Below are positions 61,701-62,116 of a DNA stretch of 64,000 nucleotides, piece after piece. The notes beneath the pieces are model-generated. The model was given only the letters and a program-made list of their open reading frames with translations, did not search any database and was not told the origin of the DNA. Each line of letters opens with the position of its first letter. Position 1 is the first letter of the stretch. A program made the translations under genes and the position numbers. The DNA is from Semisulcospira habei (lineage: Eukaryota; Mollusca; Gastropoda; Semisulcospiridae), in NCBI GenBank assembly GCA_036245525.1, contig BTPG01000006.1:93678650-93742649 (forward strand), in the 5' to 3' direction.

Positions 61701-61834
61701 CAATGTAGGCGTTGTGGAACTATGTACACCAAGTCAGTGTATGTTGTATTCCTTTTGTTCTTGTTTACAGATGTGTTGATAAGCAGTTTGTGGAGGAAGA
61801 CACTTGGTCAGATGTGGTGAAGGAGTGGGAATAA
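10410..61834 (+). CDS. VPS18: VPS18, C-terminal half (12 exons)
   Basis: Vacuolar protein sorting-associated protein 18 is a core subunit of the HOPS and CORVET tethering complexes, which act in fusion at endosomes, lysosomes and vacuoles. Exons, all GT-AG: 10410-10503, 17799-17872, 18894-19049, 26996-27136, 35458-35589, 42545-42629, 43527-43654, 44934-45055, 51711-51828, 54594-54728, 60871-60929, 61771-61834. They join in one frame into 435 codons plus TAA. Recognisable parts: the clathrin-heavy-chain-like helical repeat region (exons 1-7), with YKFSPLL, DPAIHNFLLSLYAKLQP and LPFFPDF; a charged coiled coil (exon 8); and a RING-H2 whose first CxxC and CGHKFHMDC lie in exon 9 and last CxxC (CIYC) in exon 11. 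About 540 N-terminal residues (beta-propeller side) must lie upstream, judged from the usual length of about 970. Introns reach 8 kb because of transposons. Confidence 0.97.
10524..10558. repeat. F2 foldback, left half, split by DIRS copy 2
   Basis: CTAACACTTTGGCTGTCGCC and the following bases match the left arm of the F2 family (compare 18754-18859). The other half (17012-17075) lies after the DIRS right end, so DIRS copy 2 landed inside an older F2 element. Confidence 0.75.
10937..11537 (+). other. Probable spliceosomal intron in DIRS copy 2 ORF1
   Basis: An ATG at 10899 opens a short frame ending at GAG|GTAGGA (donor at 10937). An acceptor TGTGTTGCAG ends at 11537. Joining them in phase 2 leads directly into the cysteine-rich ORF1 frame (ATG at 11548 is in frame). 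Copies 3 and 4 have the same ATG...AG|GT layout in the same phase. The interval contains the 63-bp LINE-tail insertion. Prediction only; no transcript data. Confidence 0.6.
11269..11331 (+). mobile_element. 63-bp LINE/SINE 3' tail with 16-bp target-site duplication
   Basis: The 63 bp match the very 3' end of the I-superfamily LINE at 46230-51687 (GATGGCCTTAGT, GGCGTTAAACCCAAATAACT and a CTAAA-type repeat tail). They are flanked by an exact 16-bp duplication CCTATTGTCGTTTGGC at 11253-11268 and 11332-11347. It is an extremely 5'-truncated insertion, or one by a SINE sharing the tail, and shows that the LINE machinery inserted into this DIRS copy. Confidence 0.9.
11538..12738 (+). CDS. DIRS copy 2 ORF1: cysteine cluster and RS-rich domain
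   Basis: The frame is open from 11473 to 12738; the presumed protein starts at 10899 and is spliced to 11538. It has a compact cysteine cluster (CTQCGGFQWPSD, then CLPCVGC, then CDVC: CxxC-x12-CxxCxxC-x5-CxxC), likely a zinc-binding fold. About 300 residues follow that are very rich in Arg and Ser, then a short acidic stretch with LSLLPDDSISVLL. The cluster recurs in copy 3 near 21270-21380 and in damaged form in copy 4. The frame ends just after a run of 10 C (12692-12701), where the gag-like block continues in another frame, so ORF1 and gag were probably one protein. Confidence 0.7.
12515..13570 (+). CDS. DIRS copy 2 gag-like ORF
   Basis: Open frame of 351 codons; the conserved part begins near 12705, after the C tract. 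Blocks FKTLPQPPSFRELRD, QWYAGHSQAFLCPLPP, GLDKTASLVRNSLACAGF, YHSSVNAMAAAANCDL and ACRGMPADLKTQLRRAPLGG are conserved in copy 1 and partly in copies 3 and 4. The C-terminus is proline/arginine-rich. It corresponds to the ORF1 (gag-like) protein of DIRS elements, thought to package element RNA; no specific fold is claimed. It overlaps the RT ORF by about 260 bp. Confidence 0.8.
   Translation: MIPSQFSSEVSAALLRRSLLRMRRQPTGYRPPPAQRFFWPSTRSLASSPPRFRQRTALHPPPLKRKPSAFVDAGRQVKKFKTLPQPPSFRELRDVFSAHLLSDSRDSNFFSDHRWPPDLDMYFRQQWYAGHSQAFLCPLPPVDPAAVVQAGGASALRRALPAGLDKTASLVRNSLACAGFMELLTQAFLRRVEDSWHPSLTPLLGDLLVLAEAASRAAYHSSVNAMAAAANCDLLRRDAVLQACRGMPADLKTQLRRAPLGGPLLFGDTWQAVKDSNADRWPPKSVPRRFQSARKAVGRPLRISRPVAPTSTTQLQSLRRRRPAFGRPGQANAPAPAWPRPARRPGRGRAQ
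13311..15650 (+). CDS. DIRS copy 2 reverse transcriptase/RNase H
   Basis: Open for 779 codons. The start is uncertain because the frame overlaps gag; the conserved domain begins near 13640. RT motifs: FFVVPKPGG-type block (RLFVVPKPGGKWRPVIDLSA), LDLSDAYLHVPIH, LPFGLNLSPW, and catalytic YLDD at 14217-14228. RNase H motifs: CVDASLSGWG, ELQAVWQALF, SDNSTVVAYIQ and HIPGHLNVLADSLSR. No stop interrupts the domains, so the enzyme could still be functional. It overlaps the recombinase frame by about 220 bp, as is usual in DIRS elements. Confidence 0.92.
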   Translation: MVTPGKPSRIPMRTGGLPSLFLGAFSQPARPWVAPCGSPDPSPRPQQPSCSPCVAVAPPSVAPAKLTPPPPLGPVPPVALGAGGLSDSSPPPPPPAVSGPPVGGRLALFSDEWRLLIPEDPWILDTVSGGLRISFRSPPPLRTTPLWTEIPADPLKECALRGEVDSLLRKDATEVVRRADSLGFYSRLFVVPKPGGKWRPVIDLSALNRFIVAPSFHMETARALRTAVRPMDYAVSLDLSDAYLHVPIHPAAQRYLRFAFDGTVYQFRALPFGLNLSPWVFTRLMDAVMAKARQSSLSPMSNYLDDLFLRNHVESVLEEDRDTLMRLLSRLGFLLNVGKSDLTPSRRFIHLGMDFATDLNVVRLPDPRIRKLATFANQLAQQEAAPARVWLQLLGLINAAADLLPLGRLYARPLQLHLLLLWRPSSGDLTHLVPVSPLVRPHLLRWTDTAWLASGVPLSSPPPHLSLCVDASLSGWGAHLLPQFSSASGLWPPEFADKHSNWLELQAVWQALFVWENQLRNQRLLVLSDNSTVVAYIQRQGGTRSPDLCMLLFRLMRWAEERDITLLARHIPGHLNVLADSLSRRGQLLHTEWTLRPDIFQMICARWETPLIDLFATRWNRQLPLFVSPIPDPLAWAVDALSIPWDGLIAYAYPPTVLIPKVLHKLRGSNAVLLLVAPLAWARSWTTDLLNLATSPPLRLPTPRSMLKQPRQALFHPCPERLSLHAWRLCSAPSPLEASLVQQWRQSLQPASLPPGVFTKGSGASCVPGATPVASYPPD
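15431..16561 (+). CDS. DIRS copy 2 tyrosine recombinase
   Basis: The frame is open from 13646, but recombinase-like sequence begins near 15431. An N-terminal SAM-like core-binding part contains STRRVYEGKWRVLCAWC and ITIRGYLSMVADTYRHLG. In the catalytic domain the first arginine is in ASRVSEL (codon 15974-15976), His-x-x-Arg in HEVR (16358-16369), and the nucleophilic tyrosine in FARFYLRD (16466-16468). All expected catalytic residues are present. The enzyme integrates a circular DNA intermediate without target duplication, by family knowledge. It stops at 16561, shortly before the internal complementary region. Confidence 0.92.
   Translation, partial: QAAQAGSLPPLSRTPVSSRLEVVQCALTARGFSGAAVEAIAAARKPSTRRVYEGKWRVLCAWCDARRLLPTGLTNPQLADFLLWLFEVQGLAPITIRGYLSMVADTYRHLGLPDPGACKDLSDLMSSFSLQRPTQRSLVPRWDLPWVLTWLNSSQFEPLALAPLANVTRKTCFLLALATASRVSELHALSTRPDCLQFRADRSVQLLTDPSFIAKTRSPLTAPQIITLRPLGGPACSPETRRQDPVRALRIYLRRTKVTRRGRSRLFLPIRQGKTDNTAQTISSWLRWVIRSAYMDLSPRVAQRLKIRAHEVRAMATSVAFDRNCAVKDIVAAVGWRAESTFARFYLRDLAGQRDNLALLGDLTVAQHSLPAQQAP
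16650..16760 (+). repeat. DIRS copy 2 internal complementary region
   Basis: Contains two inverse copies of element ends back to back. CATGTCATCGGTAATG is the complement of the (lost) left terminus, and ATACTTACCGATGACATGAC is the complement of the right terminus at 16954-16974. This is the diagnostic DIRS feature needed to complete the ends through a circular intermediate. Confidence 0.88.
17012..17075. repeat. F2 foldback, right half
   Basis: GTCAAGGTGATTCCTGCAGG centre and the right arm (CCTTGACAAAAAGTGCCACC) complete the F2 element begun at 10524. TTTTTGTCAA is present on both sides of the DIRS (10549-10558 and 17007-17016). Confidence 0.75.
17076..17798 (+). other. Intron a-b remainder; minus-strand retroelement tail at 17360-17545
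   Basis: 17076-17350 shows nothing recognisable. At about 17360-17545 the minus strand reads as a non-LTR/SINE tail (AAATTTCCCATATTGGGACA, then AATAAAGG and a short repeat), a common animal retroelement ending. 17546-17798 is plain intron with a short CA-rich patch (17635-17675), leading to the acceptor TTGGCTTTGCAG of exon b. Confidence 0.45.
17799..17872 (+). CDS. VPS18: VPS18 exon b
   Basis: Acceptor TTTGCAG, donor GTAGGA. Two bases complete a split Asp codon, then 24 codons including HERVISHHIQHENYRGALE. Ends in phase 0. Confidence 0.95.
17917..18143. repeat. F1 TTAA foldback, copy a
   Basis: TTAA at both ends, terminal CCCATTTAGCCC against GGGGTTAAGAGGG, and a long near-perfect hairpin core (GATAATTCAAGGGTAGTGCC, AGCTTGGCGCC). 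TTAA target and CCC start are typical of piggyBac-type non-autonomous elements, by family knowledge. It starts 45 bp after the exon b donor. Confidence 0.85.
18594..18753 (+). mobile_element. tRNA-derived SINE with 13-bp target-site duplication
   Basis: A 160-bp element between exact TTAACCCTTTGGG repeats (18581-18593, 18754-18766). It has an A box TGGCTCGGTGG (605-615 past 18000) and a B box GGTTCGAATCC (648-658 past 18000) at tRNA spacing. It ends with GACGTTAAGCCCTAAATGTC instead of poly(A), which suggests use of a LINE partner recognising that tail. It was inserted into the terminus of the F2 foldback that follows. Confidence 0.9.
18754..18859. repeat. F2 TTAA foldback
   Basis: TTAACCCTTTGGGTGTCGG left arm, centre ATTCCTGCAGGAAT, and right arm CCGCTACCAACACCCAAAGG. 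A short internal duplication (GACTAAAA twice) makes the stem slightly uneven. The right TTAA is at 18856-18859. It ends 34 bp upstream of exon c. Confidence 0.85.
18894..19049 (+). CDS. VPS18: VPS18 exon c
   Basis: Acceptor CCTTTTCAG, donor GTACGC. 52 codons, phase 0 both sides, with YYKFSPLLMQYQPKETVDAW and LIPALVQYD, characteristic of the VPS18 helical-repeat region. Confidence 0.96.
19058..19247. repeat. F1 TTAA foldback, copy b
   Basis: Degenerate left end beginning about 8 bp past the exon c donor, hairpin core GTGCCAGATTAGCTTGGCGCC-type, and right end GGGTTAAATGGGTTAA. The final TTAA (19244-19247) is also the first TTAA of the next element. Confidence 0.8.
19244..19333. repeat. F2 TTAA foldback
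   Basis: TTAACCTTTAGG left end, centre TTTCTGCAGGAA, and right end GCCAAAGGGTTAA. It abuts F1 copy b, sharing one TTAA. Confidence 0.82.
19455..19600. repeat. F1 foldback, copy c, right end lost
   Basis: Starts TTTACCCATTGAGCCCC and has the complete hairpin core (GCCAGATTAGCTTGGCGCC and complement). It stops after CTCCTGCAA, where a different sequence (TTCAAGATTCAAGATG) begins; the usual right end is missing. Confidence 0.8.
19601..20158 (-). mobile_element. Possible minus-strand non-LTR element tail, otherwise unassigned
   Basis: On the minus strand the segment ends with CAATAAAAGTCATCTTGAAT and a repeated TTGAATC-type word, the usual form of some LINE/SINE tails. Upstream it contains (TGAG)n-like repeats but no open frame or RT motif. 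It truncates F1 copy c. Confidence 0.35.
20159..25754 (+). mobile_element. DIRS-type retrotransposon, copy 3 (decayed)
   Basis: The left terminus (CATTTGTTTCCTCC...ACATTACCGATGCCATTACT) is inverse to the right terminus (AGTAATGGCATCGGTAAGTA, ending CATTTTT at 25754). In order are a leader, the cysteine cluster (CTCTRCGEFQWPSD, CLSCSCC, CDVC; about 21270-21380), gag remnants (22419-22993), RT/RNase H remnants (23219-24596: VPKPGGKWCPIFNLS, LPFGLNLSPR) and recombinase remnants (about 24880-25570). Stops and frameshifts are frequent. The recombinase C-terminus and internal complementary region are deleted near 25590, so this copy could not complete its ends. A (TTC)n tract at 22545-22577 interrupts gag. 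Confidence 0.88.
20857..21260 (+). other. DIRS copy 3 relic of the ORF1 intron
   Basis: ATGGCTAG|GTAAGG at 20849-20862 gives the same phase-2 start exon and donor as copies 2 and 4. At the acceptor position the sequence reads TGTTGCTG, not TGTTGCAG, so the acceptor is mutated. Confidence 0.5.
25755..26819 (+). other. Intron c-d, no gene recognised; F1 remnant at 26266-26333
   Basis: Mostly unremarkable intron. The only recognised repeat is a right-half F1 remnant ending GCGAAAAGGGTTAA at 26333. No protein-like frame was found. Confidence 0.5.
26820..26974. repeat. F5 long inverted repeat just upstream of exon d
   Basis: Arms of about 70 nt: GTTATTGGTGGCAGGGTCTT, CCTTGTAGGCCTTCGGGAGG and ACCATTGTACCC pair with their complements (GGGTACAATGGT, CCTCCCTCAGGCCTACAAG, CTGCTGCCAATAAC). 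The right end lies about 21 nt before exon d. Only one copy is in the window. Confidence 0.85.
26996..27136 (+). CDS. VPS18: VPS18 exon d
   Basis: Acceptor TTTACCTTTGCAG, donor GTAGGG. 47 codons, phase 0 both sides, with NEAIRYLEACVQKF and HNFLLSLYAKLQPD. Confidence 0.96.
27172..27313. repeat. F3 foldback, partly deleted
   Basis: Keeps one hairpin arm (CAAGCTATTCTGGCACCACC) and the right end GATGAAAAGGGTTAA; the other arm is missing. Confidence 0.65.
27334..27590 (+). repeat. 20-bp minisatellite, block 1
   Basis: About 13 tandem copies of a unit close to CAACCATGTAGTCTTGTTRT. Adjacent units differ at one or two positions. Confidence 0.92.
27826..28023. repeat. F3 TTAA foldback
   Basis: Starts TTAACCCTTTTCATTCTGAT. 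It has a core GTGGTGCCAGAATAGCTTGG with a shortened right arm, and ends GTTGTAATGGGTTAG. F3 shares its core with F1 (GGTRGTGCCAGAWTAGCTTG). Confidence 0.75.
28196..28460 (+). repeat. 20-bp minisatellite, block 2
   Basis: About a dozen units related to CAACTGGGTAGTCTTGTTAT, homologous to block 1 about 600 bp upstream. An F3 element and unique sequence lie between, suggesting a once continuous or duplicated array. Confidence 0.88.
29507..29677 (+). other. Probable spliceosomal intron in DIRS copy 4 ORF1
   Basis: ATG at 29433, donor ACGAG|GTATAG at 29507, acceptor TTTGTGTTGCAG ending at 29677. The junction is phase 2 and leads into the QVCTC start of the cysteine cluster, as in copy 2, although the downstream frame is now broken. 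Confidence 0.55.
29866..30245 (+). repeat. Imperfect tandem duplication inside DIRS copy 4
   Basis: A segment with CCGGTACGCGCCACAGACCC, CCGCCTAGTGGCCCTTACCG and ACCGGCA..CCACCACAGTC occurs at about 29870-30010 and again at 30080-30245. The second unit is interrupted by 31 A (30148-30178). Confidence 0.8.
30449..30475 (+). repeat. Poly(C) tract
   Basis: 27 consecutive C in DIRS copy 4. Such homopolymers often mark sequencing or assembly uncertainty. Confidence 0.9.
32118..32230 (+). ncRNA. 5S rRNA-like sequence (pseudogene or 5S-derived SINE head)
   Basis: About 113 bp match eukaryotic 5S rRNA from end to end: GGCCATACCAC near the start, GGTTCTCGTC, and the strongly conserved internal-promoter C-box region GGTTAGTACTTGGATGGGTG followed by ACCGCCTGGGAA. 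The ends CCAAC and GTTGG can pair as helix I. The middle has lost about 2 nt (TCTGATCCGAAG) and carries substitutions in the A-box region. It sits inside DIRS copy 4, away from any 5S array, so it is a dispersed copy. No clear SINE body or tail follows it. Confidence 0.88.
35437..35457 (+). promoter_or_regulatory. Splice acceptor of VPS18 exon e, abutting DIRS copy 4
   Basis: Only 21 nt (CACCTTTTTTGTGTGTCACAG) separate the DIRS end from the exon, described here as a pyrimidine tract plus CAG. A branch point at normal distance must therefore lie in DIRS sequence. Confidence 0.85.
35458..35589 (+). CDS. VPS18: VPS18 exon e
   Basis: Acceptor GTGTCACAG, donor GTGAGT. 44 codons, phase 0 both sides, with DVKYALRLCAECNHKKACVH and LYEEAVDMAL, among the best conserved VPS18 segments. 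Confidence 0.97.
35649..35862. repeat. F1 TTAA foldback, copy e
   Basis: TTAA at 35649-35652 and 35859-35862, ends CCCATTTAGCCC and GGGGCTAAAAGAG. The core hairpin arms around GCGCC are almost perfectly complementary, indicating a young copy. Confidence 0.88.
36252..38649 (+). mobile_element. CR1/L2-like LINE, 5' truncated, nested in RTE copy 2
   Basis: It interrupts RTE copy 2 exactly where copy 1 reads CCAGTGGATTTTCAAAATTC. It consists of an open RT frame, a 3' UTR with GCGCGATATAAATGCTC and an (ATT)n tail (38617-38650). The endonuclease is missing, so this is a 5'-truncated insertion. Because the tail and the target both contain ATT, the exact junction and any short target duplication are ambiguous. 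Confidence 0.92.
36254..38407 (+). CDS. CR1/L2-like LINE ORF2 fragment (linker, RT, C-terminal domain)
   Basis: 718 codons without interruption. The first about 230 residues are the linker after the lost endonuclease. RT motifs follow: PLLKKPGLNKECFNNYRPIS, LLDLSAAFDTIDH, GVPQGSVLGPVLF and catalytic YADD (37559-37570). The C-terminal part has SCLDYCNSLLAGVPQ, LLQELHWLPIQFRVEYK and VVWNSLPLHLR, typical of the CR1/L2/Rex group. The open frame suggests a recent insertion. It has no start codon of its own. Confidence 0.92.
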   Translation, partial: DKRVVISRNVKGMDLNQFRTSVCAAAAELDSSPDTVLLEDYNRSLQHILDTHAPLTARRVTDRPSAPWMTGKVKDTKRELRQFERCWRSSKLTIHRQLFVQKRNCLKSLQRNAKRQHFCSRLQACSSTKTLFSVSDELLGVRKDISLPSTVPASDLADAFCQFFDKKIEDIRRELDVSDDTPEITSYHGPQLAEFQPVSEDFVRDIIAHAPLKCCSLDPLPASLFKSCKADLIPVITRIMNVSLQTGVVPEYFKQAVVTPLLKKPGLNKECFNNYRPISNLPFLSKLLERIVLSQLQNHLISNNLLETFQSAYRKQHSTETALLHVTNSLLCNADNKLVSILCLLDLSAAFDTIDHTVLLERLNTAYGISGKTLSWFSSYLRGRTQKVVVNQSESQPLMLRFGVPQGSVLGPVLFSLYTQSLSDIITRHACDFHKYADDTQLHKGASPSNFPALVKEIELCISSVKKWMLCNKLKLNDGKTESLCAGSDHSLSQVPPGASLVVGDSEITFSQSVRNLGVQFDCSMSMHHHITNVCRTANFQLRRISSIRPFITWSATVQLICSLVLSCLDYCNSLLAGVPQKELSRLQTVLNNAARLAFGKSKMDHVTPLLQELHWLPIQFRVEYKIAVLAFRCFDGSLPPYLSSLLNIYQPSRSLRSCSEKRFRVPSFSSKWFGCRTFQYQAPVVWNSLPLHLRNAENIDVFKTQLKTYFFQLAYH
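40162..41328 (-). pseudogene. RTE copy 2 endonuclease ORF
   Basis: 388 open codons from an ATG, with MGTWNVKTMYQSGKAAQ near the N-terminus, GIGEAKW, VMGDFNVKIG and SDHHLL. The frame ends at a nonsense TAG; copy 1 has a Glu codon there and stays open. The start context is intact here because copy 2 lacks the 400-bp insertion. Confidence 0.88.
41687..41891. repeat. F1 foldback, copy f (inverted relative to copy a)
   Basis: Begins TTTAATCCCAAGGCTGCATT and ends GGGGTTAAATGGGTTAA. Core arms have several mismatches, so this is an older copy. Confidence 0.78.
42015..42085. repeat. F2 foldback, degenerate
   Basis: TTAACCTTTGCC left end, centre GATGCCTGCAGAAATAAT, right arm GTTACCGACAGTCAAAG. Confidence 0.6.
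42115..42326. repeat. F1 TTAA foldback, copy g
   Basis: TTAACCCATTTAGCCCTGAG left end and right end GGGGCTAAAAGGGC with the final TTAA lost. The 26 bp before its TTAA are identical to those before copy a at 17891-17916. Confidence 0.85.
42545..42629 (+). CDS. VPS18: VPS18 exon f
   Basis: Acceptor GTGGCACCAG, donor GTTAGT. 28 codons plus one base (phase 1 out), with VDVELAKQQA and DDLELRKKLWLRI. Confidence 0.96.
42815..42880. repeat. F4 hairpin
   Basis: GCAAGAGGCATACATTCTCATGAG-type left arm (26-nt scale) pairs with CTCATGAGAATTTATGTCTC and TTGC around a CAG-rich loop. Confidence 0.82.
42957..43179. repeat. F3 TTAA foldback
   Basis: TTAACCCTGATCATTCGG start, core GTGGTGCCAGAATAGCTTGG with complement, and TATGGGTTAA end (43176-43179). 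Confidence 0.78.
43180..43526 (+). other. Intron f-g remainder, nothing recognised
   Basis: Contains a near-palindromic stretch around 43270-43370 (ACTGGCCTGAAGTTGGCC; GGGCCTGTGCGCAACTGTG with GCGGGCCCACTGCGG) but no gene or known repeat. Confidence 0.4.
43527..43654 (+). CDS. VPS18: VPS18 exon g
   Basis: Acceptor CTTTGAAAG (weak pyrimidine tract), donor GTAACA. Two bases complete an Ala codon, then 42 codons with ARHVVEEEKDVKRAM and LLKIEDILPFFPDF, a hallmark VPS18 segment. Confidence 0.96.
43655..44132 (+). other. Intron g-h, nothing recognised
   Basis: AT-rich intron without repeats or frames I recognise. Confidence 0.4.
44133..44198. repeat. F4 hairpin, essentially perfect palindrome
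   Basis: GCAAGAGGCGAAGAACCTCA, then TGTGCCCCCGCA, pairs exactly with its complement to the closing CTCTTGC around a 2-nt loop. Confidence 0.92.
44476..44822. repeat. Tandem array of five F4 hairpins
   Basis: Five consecutive units of about 70 bp, each with a left arm TATATTCTCATGAGCCTC, a CTG(C/T)GGCCGCAGGG-type middle and a right arm CATGAGAATATA, joined by TTAGCAATGAGC linkers. Each unit can fold on itself and with its neighbours. Confidence 0.9.
44934..45055 (+). CDS. VPS18: VPS18 exon h
   Basis: Acceptor TGTTCGACAG, donor GTATGT. 40 codons plus two bases (phase 2 out). Encodes the charged coiled coil before the RING, with IDSLKEEMEEATQSAEEIR. Confidence 0.96.
45101..45293. repeat. F1 TTAA foldback, copy h (inverted)
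   Basis: TTAACCCTTTTAGCCCC and GGGGCTAAAAGGGTTAA termini are exactly complementary. The core is shortened at the GGCGCC centre. Confidence 0.87.
45602..45817. repeat. F1 TTAA foldback, copy i (inverted)
   Basis: TTAACCCTTTAAGCCCC start, GGGGCTGAATGGCTTAA end, and a nearly perfect core hairpin. Confidence 0.87.
46051..46127. repeat. F2 TTAA foldback, short
   Basis: TTAAACCTTTGGCTGTTGG left end, centre CTCCTGCAGGAATC, and GACAGCTAAAAGGTTAA right end. Confidence 0.8.
46409..47769 (+). pseudogene. LINE ORF1 (gag-like, zinc knuckles), one frameshift
   Basis: The ATG at 46409 starts a frame ending at TAA 46880-46882; the protein continues one frame over from about 46870 to 47769. The N-terminal part contains LAELSEDELVRNLKSQGV and IILTFGT, an RRM-like region before the knuckles. 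Three CCHC-type knuckles follow: CFKCQKYGHGQKTC, CARCTKPGHSAESC, CVNCQGAHMASDKKC. The C-terminus is proline/serine-rich. This is an RNA-binding protein needed for LINE ribonucleoprotein formation. Only a single-base shift separates the two frames. ORF2 starts 2 bases after the ORF1 stop. Confidence 0.88.
47772..51461 (+). pseudogene. LINE ORF2: endonuclease, reverse transcriptase, RNase H; one in-frame TGA
   Basis: About 1229 codons from ATG 47772, interrupted only by TGA at 49530-49532. Endonuclease (residues 1-215): LLQWNCRGF, SLQETYL, LMGDFNSHAHLWGS, GSDHFPV. RT (about 440-720): PIPKPGKDPSDPGNYRPIAL, FFDLEKAYDTT directly before the stop, GVPQGSILS, catalytic FVDD. RNase H (about 960-1090): YTDGSKS, FSAELQAVLLAL, LSDSLSALQAL, WVPGHVGIEGNRIAD, with all four acidic/His positions visible. 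The C-terminal knuckle-like part has CYACDEQYSVQHFLLSC. The stop codon replaces what is usually a Trp codon next to motif A. Confidence 0.93.
51681..51710 (+). promoter_or_regulatory. Splice acceptor of VPS18 exon i rebuilt on a LINE tail
   Basis: AACTAAC (LINE tail) is followed by the duplicated pyrimidine tract TTCTTGTGTTCTCT and TCTGTGCAG. The CTAAC adenosine near 51686 lies 24 nt before the exon, a normal branch-point distance. The ACTAAC words match the animal and yeast branch consensus. Confidence 0.75.
51711..51828 (+). CDS. VPS18: VPS18 exon i (RING-H2, first part)
   Basis: Acceptor TTCTGTGCAG, donor GTGAGA. Phase 2 in, phase 0 out. Contains CSVC (Cys codons at 51739 and 51748) and FYLFPCGHKFHMDC, the Cys/His/His/Cys core of the RING-H2 domain. 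Confidence 0.97.
51849..51892. repeat. F4 hairpin arm truncated by LINE insertion
   Basis: CTAGAGGCATAGATCCTCAAG and AGCCCCTGCAGG are the left half of an F4 hairpin. The right half is missing where the (ATC)n tail of the next element begins. Confidence 0.7.
51893..53740 (-). mobile_element. RTE-like LINE, second subfamily, 5' truncated
   Basis: The minus strand encodes part of the linker (53176-53700: LKGGKSPGVDNIPAELLKHG) and a nearly complete RT plus C-terminal region (51911-53299: AEEQAGFRVGRSTVEQI, IDFRKAFDRVWH, GVRQGCLLSPVLFN, catalytic FADD in LRFADDIDLMAG, YGCETWTL, RRGRQRKSW). The frame shifts near 53190-53250 (GNMKQCQNYR). The 3' end is a (GAT)n/(ATC)n repeat at 51895-51912. Sequence differs clearly from the RTE copies at 6520 and 35912. 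No target duplication was identified. Confidence 0.9.
53857..54070. repeat. F1 TTAA foldback, copy j
   Basis: Left end TTCAACACATTTAGCCCCGA (TTAA mutated), right end GGGGCTAAAAGGGTTAA, and near-perfect core arms. Confidence 0.85.
54071..54593 (+). other. Intron i-j remainder, nothing recognised
   Basis: AT-rich, with two copies of TTTGCCTTTCAAGACTT near 54084-54135 (short direct repeat). It ends in the acceptor TTCCTCGCCCAG. Confidence 0.45.
54594..54728 (+). CDS. VPS18: VPS18 exon j
   Basis: Acceptor CTCGCCCAG, donor GTGAGA. 45 codons, phase 0 both sides. Encodes the insert between the two halves of the RING, with LPESNKKQVETLQRKIAETE followed by a Ser/Thr-rich linker. Confidence 0.94.
54768..54835. 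repeat. F6 hairpin
   Basis: TTTTTGAAAAACAGGATTTTCATTGTA-type left arm (broken here: GATTTTCATTGTA) pairs with TACAATGAAAATC, and outer GTAC(G/A)TCC/TTTTT words pair loosely. A relative lies at 61068-61137. Confidence 0.7.
54836..56150 (+). other. Intron j-k, low-complexity and unassigned repeats
   Basis: Contains a (TAA)n run at 54908-54931, then a segment with ATATCGCG words (54968-54995) that recurs in related form at 55990-56056 (TATATCGCGGTCCC...GCGATATATATCG, an inverted repeat). A (CCCCAC)n tract lies at 55879-55977, and a (CT)n tract at 56127-56150. No gene recognised. Confidence 0.55.
56151..58668 (+). mobile_element. Decayed CR1/Jockey-group LINE, 5' truncated
   Basis: Frames at 56179-56366, 57094-57348, 57460-58008 and 58054-58368 give successive parts of one RT: KAFVRNTIKNNKDGQLF, KKSSGPDDIN, LSKPLERHVHKHLSQYLE, YLDFKKAFDLVNH, FGVHQGSV, catalytic FADD (DLFADDTSIHT), HHLLGIIIDDQLKW, and the C-terminal TTLWNSLPSHTKTTPM. 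Several frameshifts and stops. The 3' end is ATTC/ATTG repeats at 58645-58668. It is interrupted by the 393-bp element at 56367-56759. Confidence 0.88.
56367..56759 (+). mobile_element. Short (CAAT)n-tailed retroelement, copy B
   Basis: Nearly identical to 9445-9844. Flanked by TCAACACGAGG at 56356-56366 and 56760-56770, an 11-bp duplication whose first bases overlap the tail repeat. It splits the LINE RT-flanking frame right after VAEVFSTR. Confidence 0.88.
58669..58748 (+). repeat. (CA)n microsatellite
   Basis: Two CA runs separated by GACATGCTACACAC; on the minus strand it forms the (TG)n end of the next LINE fragment. Confidence 0.9.
58745..59240 (-). mobile_element. 3' fragment of a CR1/L2-like LINE
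   Basis: The minus strand encodes the C-terminus of a LINE RT protein in broken frames: LNALVMSHLDYCNSLLF, RAYRRFDGNLLSYLSSN, FRYNAPLIWNSLPTELKNAS and FKAKLKTYFF before a stop. It is related to, but different from, the C-terminus at 37950-38407. Confidence 0.82.
59241..60089 (+). other. Intron j-k, unassigned; F3 remnant near 59290-59375
   Basis: An F3-like flank (TGCTTATTGTATGAAGGCTACATTACAG) is recognisable near 59308; the rest shows nothing I can name. Confidence 0.45.
60090..60214. repeat. F3 foldback
   Basis: AAAGGGTGGTGCCAGAATAGC arm with complement CTGTTCTGGCACCACCCTTG, ending GGATGAAAGGGTTAA; left flank lost. Confidence 0.75.
60215..60870 (+). other. Intron j-k remainder with two partial F4 hairpins
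   Basis: An F4 relative at about 60387-60437 (TTCTTATGAGCCCCTGCAGC with CATGGGCTCATG) and a left arm at 60769-60803 (GCAAGAGGCATAGATCCTCA). Otherwise unremarkable. Confidence 0.5.
60871..60929 (+). CDS. VPS18: VPS18 exon k (RING-H2, last CxxC)
   Basis: Acceptor TTCTGTTCACAG, donor GTAAAA. 19 codons plus two bases, with LVSSECIYCGDFMI, which supplies the final zinc-binding Cys pair. Confidence 0.96.
61068..61137. repeat. F6 hairpin
   Basis: TTTTGTGAGAAGCTGGATTTTC and TTCATTGTAACAC pair with GTGAAAACATTGCTTTTCACA-type sequence; related to 54768-54835. Confidence 0.65.
61259..61450. repeat. F3 foldback
   Basis: GAAGGGTGGTGCCAGAATAGC arm with complement AGCTATTCCGGCACCACCCTT. Terminal sequences have drifted. 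A second, half-deleted F3 lies at about 61560-61612. Confidence 0.72.
61771..61834 (+). CDS. VPS18: VPS18 last exon
   Basis: Acceptor TTGTTTACAG. One base completes an Arg codon, then CVDKQFVEEDTWSDVVKEWE and TAA at 61832-61834. The short acidic/aromatic tail after the RING matches the usual VPS18 C-terminus in position. Confidence 0.94.
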
Positions 61835-62116
61835 CTTATCACTACCACAAGAGCAAAGGTGTTTGTGTTGTGGCATTTCCAGTCAGCAAAATGCCTTCAG
61901 GCCTATGACAGCCTGTATTAGCCTGCACCCAGCCAGTACACAGCCTACAACAAGAAAAGTGTGTCGTGTCACATTTTAAGTGAGCAAAAGGTTTTCAGCT
62001 CGCACGCAGCCTGCAAGGAAGCTTCTGGTGTGATAGTCCCAGTGAATGAAGGCTCTCAGGCCTGCTTGATCATCATGAGGCATATATTCTCATGAGCCCC
62101 TGCAGGAGCTGTACTG